This document shows, in pieces, positions 16,086-24,800 of a stretch of 64,000 bases of DNA. The notes beneath the pieces are model-generated. The model was not told the origin of the DNA and ran no database searches. It saw only the letters and a program-made list of their open reading frames with translations. Numbering within the stretch: position 1 is the stretch's first letter; every line of letters begins with the position of its first letter. The stretch lies in NCBI GenBank assembly GCA_024275635.1, contig JAJRYT010000151.1, forward strand, positions 124,001 to 188,000, given 5' to 3'. Source of the stretch: Chloroflexota bacterium (GTDB taxonomy: Bacteria; Chloroflexota; Anaerolineae; Promineifilales; Promineifilaceae). The position numbers and the translations under genes are program-made.

Positions 16086-16847
16086 GTGACAGAAATTGAC
16101 AGCTTGATTGTACAGGCCACCAAACTTCTCAAACAATCTAACCATACAGTGGCCTTGACCGGGGCCGGTATTAGTACGCCATCAGGCATCCCGGATTTTC
16201 GCAGCCGGGATTCGGGGCTTTGGACAAAATATGACCCGATGCAAGTGGCTTCTATCCAGGGCTTTAAGCAAAATCCGCAAGATTTTTACGATTGGCTCCA
16301 TCCTTTGCTCAAGCGTACATTAACTGCAAAGCCTAACGCGGCTCATCAAGCGTTGGCGCAATTAGAATCTTTTGGCCCGCTTAAATCGGTAATTACCCAA
16401 AATATTGACACACTACATACCCAGGCCGGGTCGAAAGTTATTTACGAAGTACATGGCCACATGCGTGAAGTTACCTGCTTGCGCTGCTATGAGATTTATG
16501 ATGCTGCGGTAGTTTTCGATGATTTCATGGCGACTGGGACCGTCCCCATTTGTCCTGCGTGTGGGGGTGTTCTCAAACCCAATGTCATTTTATTTGGCGA
16601 GCTGCTGCCGGTCATGGTTTTGAATAAAGCCAGGCAGCAATCTAGAGAGTGTGACTTGATGCTAGTGGTCGGATCCTCATTGGTAGTAGCTCCTGCCGGG
16701 GATTTGCCCTTACTGGCCAGACAGTCTGGCGCGCGTTTGATTATTGTTACGTTGAGTGAAACCCATTTAGATGACCTGGCTGATGTTGTGATTCATGCCG
16801 ATGTGGTTGATGTGCTGCCCCAATTGGCCCGGCCGTTTTTACCGTGA
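16086..16847 (+). CDS. cobB: Sir2-family NAD-dependent protein deacylase
   Basis: Removes acyl groups from protein lysines using NAD. The 253-residue protein shows ALTGAGISTPSGIPDFRS (NAD binding), TQNIDTLHTQAG, the catalytic His in YEVHGHMREV, two zinc-binding pairs (CLRC and CPAC), and VGSSLVVAPAG. Length is normal for bacterial sirtuins. The start is a GTG at 16086. It sits between the CpaE-like regulator and a histidine kinase on the same strand, 62 bases after the first and 21 before the second. Confidence 0.92.
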   Translation: MTEIDSLIVQATKLLKQSNHTVALTGAGISTPSGIPDFRSRDSGLWTKYDPMQVASIQGFKQNPQDFYDWLHPLLKRTLTAKPNAAHQALAQLESFGPLKSVITQNIDTLHTQAGSKVIYEVHGHMREVTCLRCYEIYDAAVVFDDFMATGTVPICPACGGVLKPNVILFGELLPVMVLNKARQQSRECDLMLVVGSSLVVAPAGDLPLLARQSGARLIIVTLSETHLDDLADVVIHADVVDVLPQLARPFLP

Positions 16848-16868
16848 TGATTATGAAGTGAGTGTCGT

Positions 16869-18101
16869 ATGCAAATTGAAGATAGTCTGGTTCAATCACC
16901 AACGCCTGATGTCATTAGCTCGGAAAGTTTTCAACGGCTGCTGGAGATTAGCACCCTGTTAAGTTCGACACTGAATCTGGAGGAACTGTTGTCCCTGGTT
17001 TTGGAAGTGTCAACTGAGCTAACGGATTCGCAGAAAGCATCCATTTTACTTGTGGATAAGAAGACAGGTCAACTGCATTTTACTGCCTCTAAAGGGGGAG
17101 AAGTGCCTGCGGGTGTTGTTGTTCCGTTAGATAACAGCATTGCTGGTTGGGTGGTACAAAACGGTAAATCTCTGATTTTGGGCGATGTGCAAGGGGACAG
17201 CCGATTTTATGCTGAAGTGGATGAAGATACGGAATTTGTGACTCGTTCTATGCTTGCTGTGCCATTGAAAACGAGTAAAGGGCCTATTGGCGCGTTGGAG
17301 GTTTTGAACAAAACGAATGACGCTCCTTACACACAGCAAGATGTGGCGCTCCTGGAAGCGCTGGCGTCTCAATCGGCAGTGGCTATTATTAACGCTCGTT
17401 TATTCCACCAATCTGATTTGCTGGCGGAGATTATGCATGAACTGAAAACCCCGCTCATGGCTATTTCGGCGGCCAGCGAGTTGTTGATGCGGCCGGAACT
17501 GCCGGTGGAAAAGTATCGGAGTGTAGTTGGTATGATCCAGGGGGAAACGACTCGTCTCTCGAATATGACGAAGGATTTCCTGGATTTTGCCCGGTTGGAA
17601 TCGGGACGTGTGCGGCTGGCTAATGAGCCGGTGGCGGTGGCGGCTGTGGTGAATGATGTGATCAAGCTGGCCCAATCGCAAGCGAGTGAGCGGCAGATTC
17701 GTATTACAGATGATTTGCCGTCAAATTTGCCGTCGTTAGATAGTCCGCTGCGGTTGATGGGGGATGCGGACCGGTTGAAGCAGGTGTTGTTGAATCTGGT
17801 TAGTAATGCGATTAAGTATAATGTGGAGAACGGCCGTATTACTATCGCTGCCCGCCTTCATGGTCAAGAACTCAGTTTGAGTGTCACGGATACTGGGCCG
17901 GGTATTTCCGCCGCGGATAAGGAGCATCTTTTTGAGCGATTTTACCGTATTCCGGGCAGTGAAGGGGCCGAAGGCAGCGGGTTGGGTTTGTCTATTGCTA
18001 ATAAAATTGTTGAGGAGCATAACGGCCGTATTGAAGTAACCAGCACGGTGGGCGAGGGAACGACGTTTACGGTGTTTTTACCGCTATCAATGGCTGGATA
18101 A
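16869..18101 (+). CDS. GAF-domain sensor histidine kinase
   Basis: The 410-residue cytoplasmic kinase has a GAF sensor domain (about 30-180), a dimerisation helix with phospho-acceptor His in EIMHELKTPLMAISA (about 190-205), and an HATPase module with N box (LLNLVSNAIKYN), G1 (VTDTGPGIS), F (LFERFYRIPGSEG) and G2 (GSGLGLSIANKI) motifs. There is no membrane span, so it senses an internal signal. No response regulator gene directly follows. Candidates are the receiver-CpaE fusion upstream or the OmpR-type regulator at 24801-25535 (inference). Confidence 0.92.
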   Translation: MQIEDSLVQSPTPDVISSESFQRLLEISTLLSSTLNLEELLSLVLEVSTELTDSQKASILLVDKKTGQLHFTASKGGEVPAGVVVPLDNSIAGWVVQNGKSLILGDVQGDSRFYAEVDEDTEFVTRSMLAVPLKTSKGPIGALEVLNKTNDAPYTQQDVALLEALASQSAVAIINARLFHQSDLLAEIMHELKTPLMAISAASELLMRPELPVEKYRSVVGMIQGETTRLSNMTKDFLDFARLESGRVRLANEPVAVAAVVNDVIKLAQSQASERQIRITDDLPSNLPSLDSPLRLMGDADRLKQVLLNLVSNAIKYNVENGRITIAARLHGQELSLSVTDTGPGISAADKEHLFERFYRIPGSEGAEGSGLGLSIANKIVEEHNGRIEVTSTVGEGTTFTVFLPLSMAG

Positions 18102-18118
18102 TTACTTGTGACTGATTC

Positions 18119-18184
18119 AGACCTGCGAGGCTCTCACCAGGGAAGCAGCGGTCAAATAGTGTGTAAAAACCGCGCAGGTCTTTT
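18119..18184 (+). terminator. Hairpin and T-run after the histidine kinase (AGACCTGCG family)
   Basis: AGACCTGCGAGG (18119-18130) pairs with CCGCGCAGGTCT (18170-18181, one mismatch) and is followed by TTTT. The loop is about 39 bases. The arms match the hairpins at 2822 and 12714. Confidence 0.6.
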
Positions 18185-18266
18185 AGTAGTCACCCAGAAA
18201 TTTATTGTGATGTAACTATCGTCACCTATCACCATCTAAAACAAGGTAGAAGTCATATTCAGATGG

Positions 18267-18323
18267 CGTCTTAACGTAAGATTTGTACCTGAACAGGCAT
18301 CTAAATCAGGGTACAAGAAGACG
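18267..18323 (+). other. Nested inverted repeats in the leader of trxB
   Basis: CGTCTT (18267-18272) pairs with AAGACG (18318-18323), and inside it TTGTACC (18283-18289) pairs with GGTACAA (18310-18316). They lie 50-100 bases before the trxB start. This could be a structured 5' leader or an operator. No known riboswitch pattern is recognised. Confidence 0.4.
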
Positions 18324-18371
18324 TAATGATAAATCACCCCTCATCAGGGGACAGAAAGGTTAAAAAGCAAA

Positions 18372-19304
18372 ATGGAAAAAGAAAAAGTTGTGATCATTGG
18401 TTCAGGCCCGGCCGGGTTAACAGCCGCTTTGTACACCGCGCGCGCTGATTTGAAGCCGGTTGTCATTGCCGGCAGCCAGCTAGGCGGTCAAATTTCCCTC
18501 ACTAGTGAAATTGAAAATTACCCTGGGTTTTTCTCTGCCGAGCAAACGCTAACCGGCCCTGAACTGGTTGAGGTATTGCAAAAGCAGGTGGAACATTTTG
18601 GCACACGTATTGAATTTGACGAAGTGACAGAAGTTGATTTCAGTAAGGGATCGCCTTTTACCATCAAGACGTATGGTAAGGAATATGAAGCCGAGACGGT
18701 TATCGTTACTGCCGGGGCTTCGCCGCGCCGTCTGGGTGTGTTGGGAGAAGAGGAATATATTGGCCGGGGCGTCAGCTACTGCGGCACATGTGATGGCTTC
18801 TTTTTCCGCAACAAGAAGATCGTTGTGGTGGGCGGCGGCGACAGCGCCATCGAAGAGGCTCTTTTTCTGACTAAGTTTGCCAGTTCGGTGACTATCATTC
18901 ACCGGCGTGATGAGTTACGCGCCGGAAAAGCGCTGCAAAAACGGGCGTTTGCCAACGAGAAGATTTCGTTTATCTGGGATACGGCCGTTGATGAAATCGT
19001 CGGCGATGCTACCGTAACCAAAGTCAAATTAACCAATCGTAAAACGGGTGAAACATCGTCTTTTGAGACGGACGGCGTATTCATCTTCATCGGCCATTTC
19101 CCCAACAGCAAGTTCTTGGAAGGTCAGTTGGAGATGGATGAACACGGGTACATCATCACCGATGAGATGATGCGTACCAGTGTGGATGGCGTGTTTGCCG
19201 CCGGTGAGATTCAGGATGCTGTGTATAGGCAAGTGGCAACATCGGTTGGGCAGGGCACGGCCGCTGCGCTGCGGACCGAAAAATGGCTGAGTGAAAGGGA
19301 GTAA
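18372..19304 (+). CDS. trxB: Thioredoxin-disulfide reductase
   Basis: Reduces thioredoxin with NADPH through FAD and a redox-active cysteine pair. The 310-residue protein has [16 protein letters not shown] (FAD, about 9-24), the active site CGTCDG (about 137-142), the NADPH-binding GGGDSAIEE (about 155), and the C-terminal FAD motif [10 protein letters not shown]. Length and order are standard. The redox pair shows it is not one of the ferredoxin-linked relatives that lack it. A small TPR gene follows. Confidence 0.94.
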   Translation: MEKEKVVIIGSGPAGLTAALYTARADLKPVVIAGSQLGGQISLTSEIENYPGFFSAEQTLTGPELVEVLQKQVEHFGTRIEFDEVTEVDFSKGSPFTIKTYGKEYEAETVIVTAGASPRRLGVLGEEEYIGRGVSYCGTCDGFFFRNKKIVVVGGGDSAIEEALFLTKFASSVTIIHRRDELRAGKALQKRAFANEKISFIWDTAVDEIVGDATVTKVKLTNRKTGETSSFETDGVFIFIGHFPNSKFLEGQLEMDEHGYIITDEMMRTSVDGVFAAGEIQDAVYRQVATSVGQGTAAALRTEKWLSERE

Positions 19305-19351
19305 CGAGCAGCAAGCGGCAAGTTTAATACTTGCCGCTTGCTATCGGCCCC

Positions 19352-19759
19352 ATGTTACGCTTTATCTGGGCTTATCTGGTTTATACCTGGGGCGGGCTGC
19401 ATCGCTTATTTGGCAACAAAAATCATCTGCGGCGCGAACATGAAGCGGCCGTTCGCTGCTTCAGCCGCGCTTATGAAATCGATCCCACTTTCCGCCGGGC
19501 GCGCTTGGAACGAGGGGTATTGCTCTGGCGGGAATTGGGCCGCGCCGGGGAAGCGTTGGCCGATTTTGACGCGTTGTTGGCGGAAGACCCCCGCTATGGG
19601 CCAGCCTTGTTTTGTCGCGCATTAGCGGCTCAAGAAGACGGCCGTTACCAGGCCGCTCTCGACGATTTAGATACTTACCTGGCTTTGCCCGACCCGGAAG
19701 CCTATCAGGATGAGGCCGCGCGCGCGGCCGTGCTGCTGCGCGAACTGTTGGCTGAGTAA
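19352..19759 (+). CDS. Small tetratricopeptide-repeat protein
   Basis: The 135-residue protein begins with a short hydrophobic helix (MLRFIWAYLVYTWGGLHRLF) followed by about two and a half TPR units (AVRCFSRAYEIDPTFRRA, ALADFDALLAEDPRYGPA, ALDDLDTYLALPDPEAY). TPR modules mediate protein contacts. I start at ATG 19352; a TTG at 19331 in frame is less likely. It is 47 bases after trxB and may be cotranscribed with it. No partner is evident. Confidence 0.75.
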   Translation: MLRFIWAYLVYTWGGLHRLFGNKNHLRREHEAAVRCFSRAYEIDPTFRRARLERGVLLWRELGRAGEALADFDALLAEDPRYGPALFCRALAAQEDGRYQAALDDLDTYLALPDPEAYQDEAARAAVLLRELLAE

Positions 19760-19790
19760 CCAGCCGCATTCCCCCCTTCCCACTTCTCTT

Positions 19791-21053
19791 TCACTCGCCT
19801 GCTTTCTGCTTTGCCGCCACTTCTTGCAGTTCCGCAAAATCGCCAATGGGGGCCATCGTCTTCAAAAACTGCCGCAGTGATGGGCTGTGGGCGCGCACCT
19901 CTTGCACCAGCGGCCCCACCGGATCGGCTCCCGTCGCTCCCGGCTCGTCGGCATAAGCGCCGAAAAAGGAGAAATAAGCCTGGTTCAGCTTGCGGATGTT
20001 GTACCCATTGGCTACAAAAACAAGGCGGCGAGCTTCCATGTAAGCTTCGGCTTCTGCGATCTTACCCGATGCCAGCAGCCGGTCGGTCTGTTCCCGCGTG
20101 GCGGCCATCTCAGCCCGAAAATCAAAGGGGGGCGGTAGAAGTGGGGCTGGTTCCGGGGCGCTGGCCGGCGGCGGCGGGACTAATTGGGGATAATATCGTT
20201 CAATCACCCTGCTTCCCACTTCTTTGCCGACGATGGAGGCGACCGTCTCGTTCATCGTCCGTACCTGGGGATCGGTGGCGTAGGCAAGACTGATGGGGTA
20301 AGGCCCCATCCAGATATGCGTCCATTCATGAGCCGTGACTTGCGCCAGCCAGTTCAGGTTGCCCGTCTCCATGATCATGGACGGGTAAAGGCCCAGCCCG
20401 CCAATGGGGACAACCAGTGCGGAGAGATTTAGCTTGTTGAAAACGGCCGTTTCCAACGCTTCTTGCTCAGGAATAGACAGCCCATGTACCAGAGGAATCC
20501 CATAAATACGCTCAATCCGGTCGCGCGGCGATACCATTAAAATAGTTGGCAGCGGCGTCATATGCATCATCACTGGCGGCCAGGTTTGCCCCAAAATGGC
20601 AAACTGCTCATCGCGCAGTACATCTGCTACCTGATCTTGCACAATTGCCTCGGCAAATGGTTGGATTTGGGCCAACGCTCGCGTCTTTTGGACCAATTCG
20701 GCTTGCAAATCAGTTGAAGCGGCAAGCGGGTTGGCGACGCCTGGATCGACATAAATCTGTTCGATCTGCCGCTCGGTTTGTAGCGCTTCTTGAACCAGCG
20801 ACAGATAATCCTGGGTTATTTGCCGGCGAGAGGACTCGTCCAGATACGCGTGTTCCCTGGTAAGTATTGCTTCCGCCTTCGCCGCCACAGCCTGTATTTC
20901 CCAAACAAGGAAATCAAATTGGCGCAGCCCGACCAGGGCATTGAGTTGATAGGCTTCATCCCCAAAAGCAGGCCATTCCGGCGTGATGACAAGTATAAAA
21001 ACCGCGCCCAAAATCAAAAGTTTCAGGCCGCGAAAAAAACGACTCCAGCGCAT
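19791..21053 (-). CDS. Membrane-anchored HExxH metallopeptidase-like protein
   Basis: The 420-residue protein has an N-terminal signal or anchor helix (about 9-24, LKLLILGAVFILVITP), a helical region with an alpha-rich stretch (about 40-140), and a zinc-protease motif HEWTH at 242-246 (VTAHEWTHIW). A downstream MNETVASIVGKE (about 267-278) could provide the third ligand Glu. A Pro-rich linker (about 291-309) and a helical C-terminus follow. It is probably exported and active at the outer face of the membrane. I do not recognise a named family. It converges with the TPR gene, separated by 31 bases. Confidence 0.7.
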   Translation of the reverse strand: MRWSRFFRGLKLLILGAVFILVITPEWPAFGDEAYQLNALVGLRQFDFLVWEIQAVAAKAEAILTREHAYLDESSRRQITQDYLSLVQEALQTERQIEQIYVDPGVANPLAASTDLQAELVQKTRALAQIQPFAEAIVQDQVADVLRDEQFAILGQTWPPVMMHMTPLPTILMVSPRDRIERIYGIPLVHGLSIPEQEALETAVFNKLNLSALVVPIGGLGLYPSMIMETGNLNWLAQVTAHEWTHIWMGPYPISLAYATDPQVRTMNETVASIVGKEVGSRVIERYYPQLVPPPPASAPEPAPLLPPPFDFRAEMAATREQTDRLLASGKIAEAEAYMEARRLVFVANGYNIRKLNQAYFSFFGAYADEPGATGADPVGPLVQEVRAHSPSLRQFLKTMAPIGDFAELQEVAAKQKAGE

Positions 21054-21178
21054 AGCTTGATGATAGTTGAGAAAAAACAGGGATACAAGTAAATTGTCCT
21101 AAGCCTCACCCCGCCCTAACCATTTTCCTTCATTGCAAAATCAGTTATTATCCCTGTTAGACTAATTGAGGAGTTTTT

Positions 21179-22105
21179 ATGCACTTTTTGGTTACAGGCG
21201 GCGCTGGTTTTTTAGGCTCGGCATTGGCGAATCGTCTCGCGGCCGATGGGCATGATGTTCGGGTTCTAGATGATCTGAGCAACGGTAAACAAGCGTATTT
21301 GCGCCCGGATATCGCCTTTACGCAAGGGGACGTAGATGATATTCCGCTGCTTTGGTCGCTCTTGCATGATGTGGATTGCGTGTATCATCTGGCGGCGCGA
21401 GTTTCTGTCGCCGAGTCGCATTTGTACCCGCGCGAGTATAATCGGGTGAATGTTGGCGGCACGGTGAGTTTGATGGAAGCGATGCGGGATACGGGAGTGC
21501 AGCGGGTGGTTTTTACGTCGTCGGGGGCGATATACGGCCGTCAACCGCAGCACCCCGTCCATGAAAATGATACGCCGCATCCCGATTCTCCCTACGCGGT
21601 GAGTAAATGGTCTGCCGAGCAGTACATCCATACCATTGGCGAATTGTGGCAAATTGAAACAGTTGCCCTGCGTATCTTCAATGCTTATGGCCCGCGGCAA
21701 TCCTTACCCGCCTCCCACGCGCCCGTCGTGCCGCGCTTTCTGCAGCAAGCCGCTACCGGCGGATCGGTCGTGATCTTTGGCGATGGTTCCCAAACCCGTG
21801 ACTTTGTTTACGTTGATGATGTGGTGGCGGCGCTTGTCAGCGCGGCCACGGCCCGTCGTATCAACCGCCAGATTATTAACATTGGCAGCGGCATTGAAAC
21901 TGACATCAATCAACTTGTGACCCAAATTGAGCAGGTAACTGGTCGTCGCGTGAACCGCATTTATAATCGGGATAAACCGGGGGGAGTTCCCCGGCTGGCC
22001 GCTGATATTAGCCGGGCGCAGCGTTTGTTGGGATTTCGGCCATACACCACGCTTATGGAAGGGTTGCGGCTCATGCTGAAGGAGACGGCCGTACACCGGC
22101 AATAA
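21179..22105 (+). CDS. NAD-dependent epimerase/dehydratase (GalE-like)
   Basis: An extended short-chain dehydrogenase that acts on nucleotide sugars. The 308-residue protein has the Rossmann motif GGAGFLGSALANRL (about 7-20), the catalytic SPYAVSKWSAEQY (Tyr and Lys of YxxxK), an upstream Ser in FTSSGAIYG, and the family block GDGSQTRDFVYVDDVV. These fit UDP-glucose 4-epimerases and related enzymes. Substrate is not certain. GAGGAG precedes the ATG at a good distance. The gene ends just before a terminator that serves the opposite-strand tRNA. Confidence 0.88.
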   Translation: MHFLVTGGAGFLGSALANRLAADGHDVRVLDDLSNGKQAYLRPDIAFTQGDVDDIPLLWSLLHDVDCVYHLAARVSVAESHLYPREYNRVNVGGTVSLMEAMRDTGVQRVVFTSSGAIYGRQPQHPVHENDTPHPDSPYAVSKWSAEQYIHTIGELWQIETVALRIFNAYGPRQSLPASHAPVVPRFLQQAATGGSVVIFGDGSQTRDFVYVDDVVAALVSAATARRINRQIINIGSGIETDINQLVTQIEQVTGRRVNRIYNRDKPGGVPRLAADISRAQRLLGFRPYTTLMEGLRLMLKETAVHRQ

Positions 22106-22136
22106 AAAACGCCAAGACAATAAATCAGTCTTGGCG
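22104..22136 (-). terminator. Intrinsic terminator of tRNA-Leu
   Basis: A perfect 9-bp stem (CGCCAAGAC/GTCTTGGCG) followed on the minus strand by six T residues lies four bases past the tRNA 3' end. Confidence 0.85.
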
Positions 22137-22140
22137 CTGT

Positions 22141-22221
22141 GCCCTGGAGAGGACTCGAACCTCCACGCTCAAAGAGCATAGGCCCTCAACCTACCGCGTA
22201 TGCCAATTCCGCCACCAGGGC
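22141..22221 (-). tRNA. tRNA-Leu (anticodon GAG)
   Basis: The minus strand folds into a class II cloverleaf of 81 bases: acceptor GCCCTGG/CCAGGGC, D arm with GGCGGAATTGGCATACGC, anticodon stem GTAGG/CCTAT with loop TTGAGGG (anticodon bases at 22185-22187), a long variable arm (GCTC TTT GAGC), and a T arm GGAGG TTCGAGT CCTCT. The extra arm and loop sequence identify leucine. CCA is not encoded. Confidence 0.95.
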
Positions 22222-22233
22222 TTAACGACCGCT

Positions 22234-22261
22234 ATTATAGCCATTGAGGGGCGTCTGTCAA
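22234..22261 (-). promoter_or_regulatory. Consensus promoter of tRNA-Leu
   Basis: On the minus strand TTGACA (22261-22256) and TATAAT (22239-22234) are separated by 16 bp and end 12 bases before the tRNA. The 246-base spacer beyond it, up to the RSH gene, contains only a word-repeat patch (22341-22392). Confidence 0.85.
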
Positions 22262-22340
22262 TGCTAGTAAAGCGCCTCCAATTATTGCCAATGAGGGTTT
22301 ATTCGGGTCTTCAGGAATCCAGGGAATAGTTGTGACGCGG

Positions 22341-22392
22341 TAAACCGCAAGTGCGAAGTGACTAAAGTGGGAAGTGGCTAAAGTGACTATCA
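22341..22392. repeat. GAAGTGACTAAAGTGG word repeat, copy 1
   Basis: GCGGTAAACCGCAAGTG is followed by GAAGTGACTAAAGTGG and GAAGTGGCTAAAGTG. Nearly the same string occurs at 50572-50606 (where it leads into a gene) and at 52427-52462. Confidence 0.7.
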
Positions 22393-22467
22393 CCGCCTAT
22401 CGTTATTTGCGCGGCTGACGCAAATGTTGCCGAGGAGTTCTGTACATCAAAAGAACCACTTGTCTAA

Positions 22468-24696
22468 TTATTCAGGCCGGTATAATGAGGCGGGCAACTC
22501 ATTATAAACCGGCGGAGGCCCCTGGTGCAGGCAGCGAATAGCATACACATTCGCCAGGGCATGGGTCTGGTGCAGTACACGAACCAACTGTCGTGGGCTA
22601 ATGACTTCCAGGGTCAGCACCATCTGCATTTCCCCTCTACGACGGGGCGGCGTGTAAATATAAGAGATATTAATCTGCTGATCTTGCATGAGATGGGTAA
22701 TTTCAAATAATAACCCGGGCCGATCATAGACGTCCACCTGAATGGTAATCAAGCGTACTTTACGTGTTGCCGGCGCCGTACTCCATCCCAGCTTTAGGGT
22801 ACGGCCGTGCATCAATTCCGGGCGCAAGGTACGGCACCCTGTTTTATGCACAGTGATGCTCCCGTCGGCGCGGACAAAGCCGATGATAGAATCACGGGTA
22901 AGCGGCTGGCAGGTTCCGCACAGGCGCAGTTTTTGGTTGTAAGCATTGGTAATGACCAAATTTTCGCCTTGGGTTGAATAGACGACATGATTAAGTGTGC
23001 GCGCTGGCCCTTGGCTCCATTTGTCTTCCAAAATGCGGGTGGCGACGACGGTAGGTAAGAGTTCGGCGCGGCCAAGACTGTAGTAAAGATCGGTGGTGTT
23101 CTTGTACTGGAGGGCGGCGGCAATGTCCTGATGGGGGTGTTGGGGAAATCCCAGCATGGTTAATTCGGATCGGAGAAGATCGCGGCCCTGGGAAACGGCC
23201 GTCGCTGCGGACAAACGCCGGAACCAACGCCGGGCATGGGAACGCGCATAATTCGTAGCAATATAACCCAGATCTTCGTCCAGCCAAAAACGCTGCGGCT
23301 GTGCCCATAGTTTTTTCACGATGTGTACCCGATCCCCGTTCTTTAACGGCTTATTCAAAGGGTAAAGTGCCCCATTTACAAAAGCTGTATGGCATTGATC
23401 CCCCAGGCCAGTATGAACGGCATAAGCAAAATCAATGGCCGTTGCCCCGTGAGTTAATTCAATCATGTCGCCACGCGGCGTATACACCCGTATTTGCCGA
23501 CTGAATACATCTTCCACCACGCCCTTCACGCCGGCGGCCGGATTTTGTGGCTCCAGATTAATATTGTCGCTTATATTTACTAGAAATGAGTCTACCCGGT
23601 CAGCTACATTTTGTGTCCAAAATGGCGTGTCCGCATATAACCAGCGGGCAAGCACCCCAATTTCCGATACTTTATCCATTTCCAAGGTACGGAACCGCAG
23701 TTTTAGCTGCTGTCCACGGGTATGTACCACTGTTGTGTGCAAAGAACGGTATAAATTATCGCGCGGCACCGCGATATAATCGTCAAAGGTGCCGGGTACT
23801 GGTTTCCATAATTGATGCAAATGGCCCAACGCCCGGTAACAAGAGGGCCAATCGGCCATCAAGATCACTAACCGTATTGTTTTGTCAATATCCCGAAATG
23901 ATGCGCCGCTGCGAAGTTGATCCTGATATACCGTGTAGATATTTTCTGGAGCTAACACCACGTTTCGAATATCCAGATTGGCTTCCAGCAAACAATTGAA
24001 GATTTGCCCGCTAATCACATCATAAGCTTGTTGGTGTTCCTGATTAATCTCCTTCCGCCGCTGTTTAATGATGTGATAGGCTTGATTATTTATTACTTCC
24101 AAAGATAAGGCTTCTAACTCGCTTTTTATTGTCCAGATACCCAGCCGGTTGGCCAATGGCGCATAAACCGATAATGTTTCGTTGGCTTTATACACTTGCC
24201 TATCATGGGGCGTTGCTTTGATTGTGCGCATATTGTGCAGGCGATCAAACAACTTGATAATGACGGCCCGCACATCGGCCGTCATCACGCCTAATAATTT
24301 TGCCAGGCTGGCGTCTTCGATTTCTTTTCGGGATAATTCACGACCGGCAGCAACCCCCAAAGAGACATTTTTTAGCTTGGTGACGCCATTTACTAACCGG
24401 GCGACTTCCGGCCCAAATTGTTTTTCAATCTCTTCGACAGAAATATGGGTGTCTTCGGCTACGTCATGTAGTAAGGCGGCAGCCAATGCCGCCGCATCCA
24501 GATGATATTGAGACAGGTAATAAGCGACTGCTAACGGATGGGTGAAAAAAAGCTCGCCGGACTTTCGGCGTTGGTCTCCGTGTTCCCGGCGAGCAAGTGT
24601 AAACGCTTCTTGTACACGTTTAAGCTCATCTGCGTTAAGGTAGCTGTCAGTTTGTTCAAAAAACTGTGCCCCATCGGGGTCTATATGATTCGCCAT
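22468..24696 (-). CDS. rsh: RelA/SpoT homologue (RSH), hydrolase site intact, synthetase site degenerate
   Basis: RSH enzymes make and degrade the alarmone (p)ppGpp. The 742-residue protein has an N-terminal HD hydrolase (RKSGELFFTHPLAVA, LLHDVAEDT, KLFDRLHNMRT), a synthetase-fold domain, a TGS domain (about 400-465, VYTPRGDMIELTHGATAIDFAYAVH) and a C-terminal ACT domain. All hydrolase metal and catalytic positions are present. In the synthetase domain the usual RPKH is APEN, the acidic residue before the R(I/L)xV strand is lost, and EVQIRT reads KLRFRT, replacing the essential Glu by Lys. It is therefore likely a hydrolase only. I start at ATG 24696; the frame opens at 24774. It is the last gene of the minus-strand signalling cluster. 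Confidence 0.9.
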   Translation of the reverse strand: MANHIDPDGAQFFEQTDSYLNADELKRVQEAFTLARREHGDQRRKSGELFFTHPLAVAYYLSQYHLDAAALAAALLHDVAEDTHISVEEIEKQFGPEVARLVNGVTKLKNVSLGVAAGRELSRKEIEDASLAKLLGVMTADVRAVIIKLFDRLHNMRTIKATPHDRQVYKANETLSVYAPLANRLGIWTIKSELEALSLEVINNQAYHIIKQRRKEINQEHQQAYDVISGQIFNCLLEANLDIRNVVLAPENIYTVYQDQLRSGASFRDIDKTIRLVILMADWPSCYRALGHLHQLWKPVPGTFDDYIAVPRDNLYRSLHTTVVHTRGQQLKLRFRTLEMDKVSEIGVLARWLYADTPFWTQNVADRVDSFLVNISDNINLEPQNPAAGVKGVVEDVFSRQIRVYTPRGDMIELTHGATAIDFAYAVHTGLGDQCHTAFVNGALYPLNKPLKNGDRVHIVKKLWAQPQRFWLDEDLGYIATNYARSHARRWFRRLSAATAVSQGRDLLRSELTMLGFPQHPHQDIAAALQYKNTTDLYYSLGRAELLPTVVATRILEDKWSQGPARTLNHVVYSTQGENLVITNAYNQKLRLCGTCQPLTRDSIIGFVRADGSITVHKTGCRTLRPELMHGRTLKLGWSTAPATRKVRLITIQVDVYDRPGLLFEITHLMQDQQINISYIYTPPRRRGEMQMVLTLEVISPRQLVRVLHQTHALANVYAIRCLHQGPPPVYNELPASLYRPE

Positions 24697-24800
24697 AGCC
24701 TGTAATGATAATTGAGAAATAGAAAAAATGAAACCTCCGCCGACGTGTTGGAGGGGGAACGGCCGTATATGCAAAACAGTCGGTCAGAGACATAAGAAAC

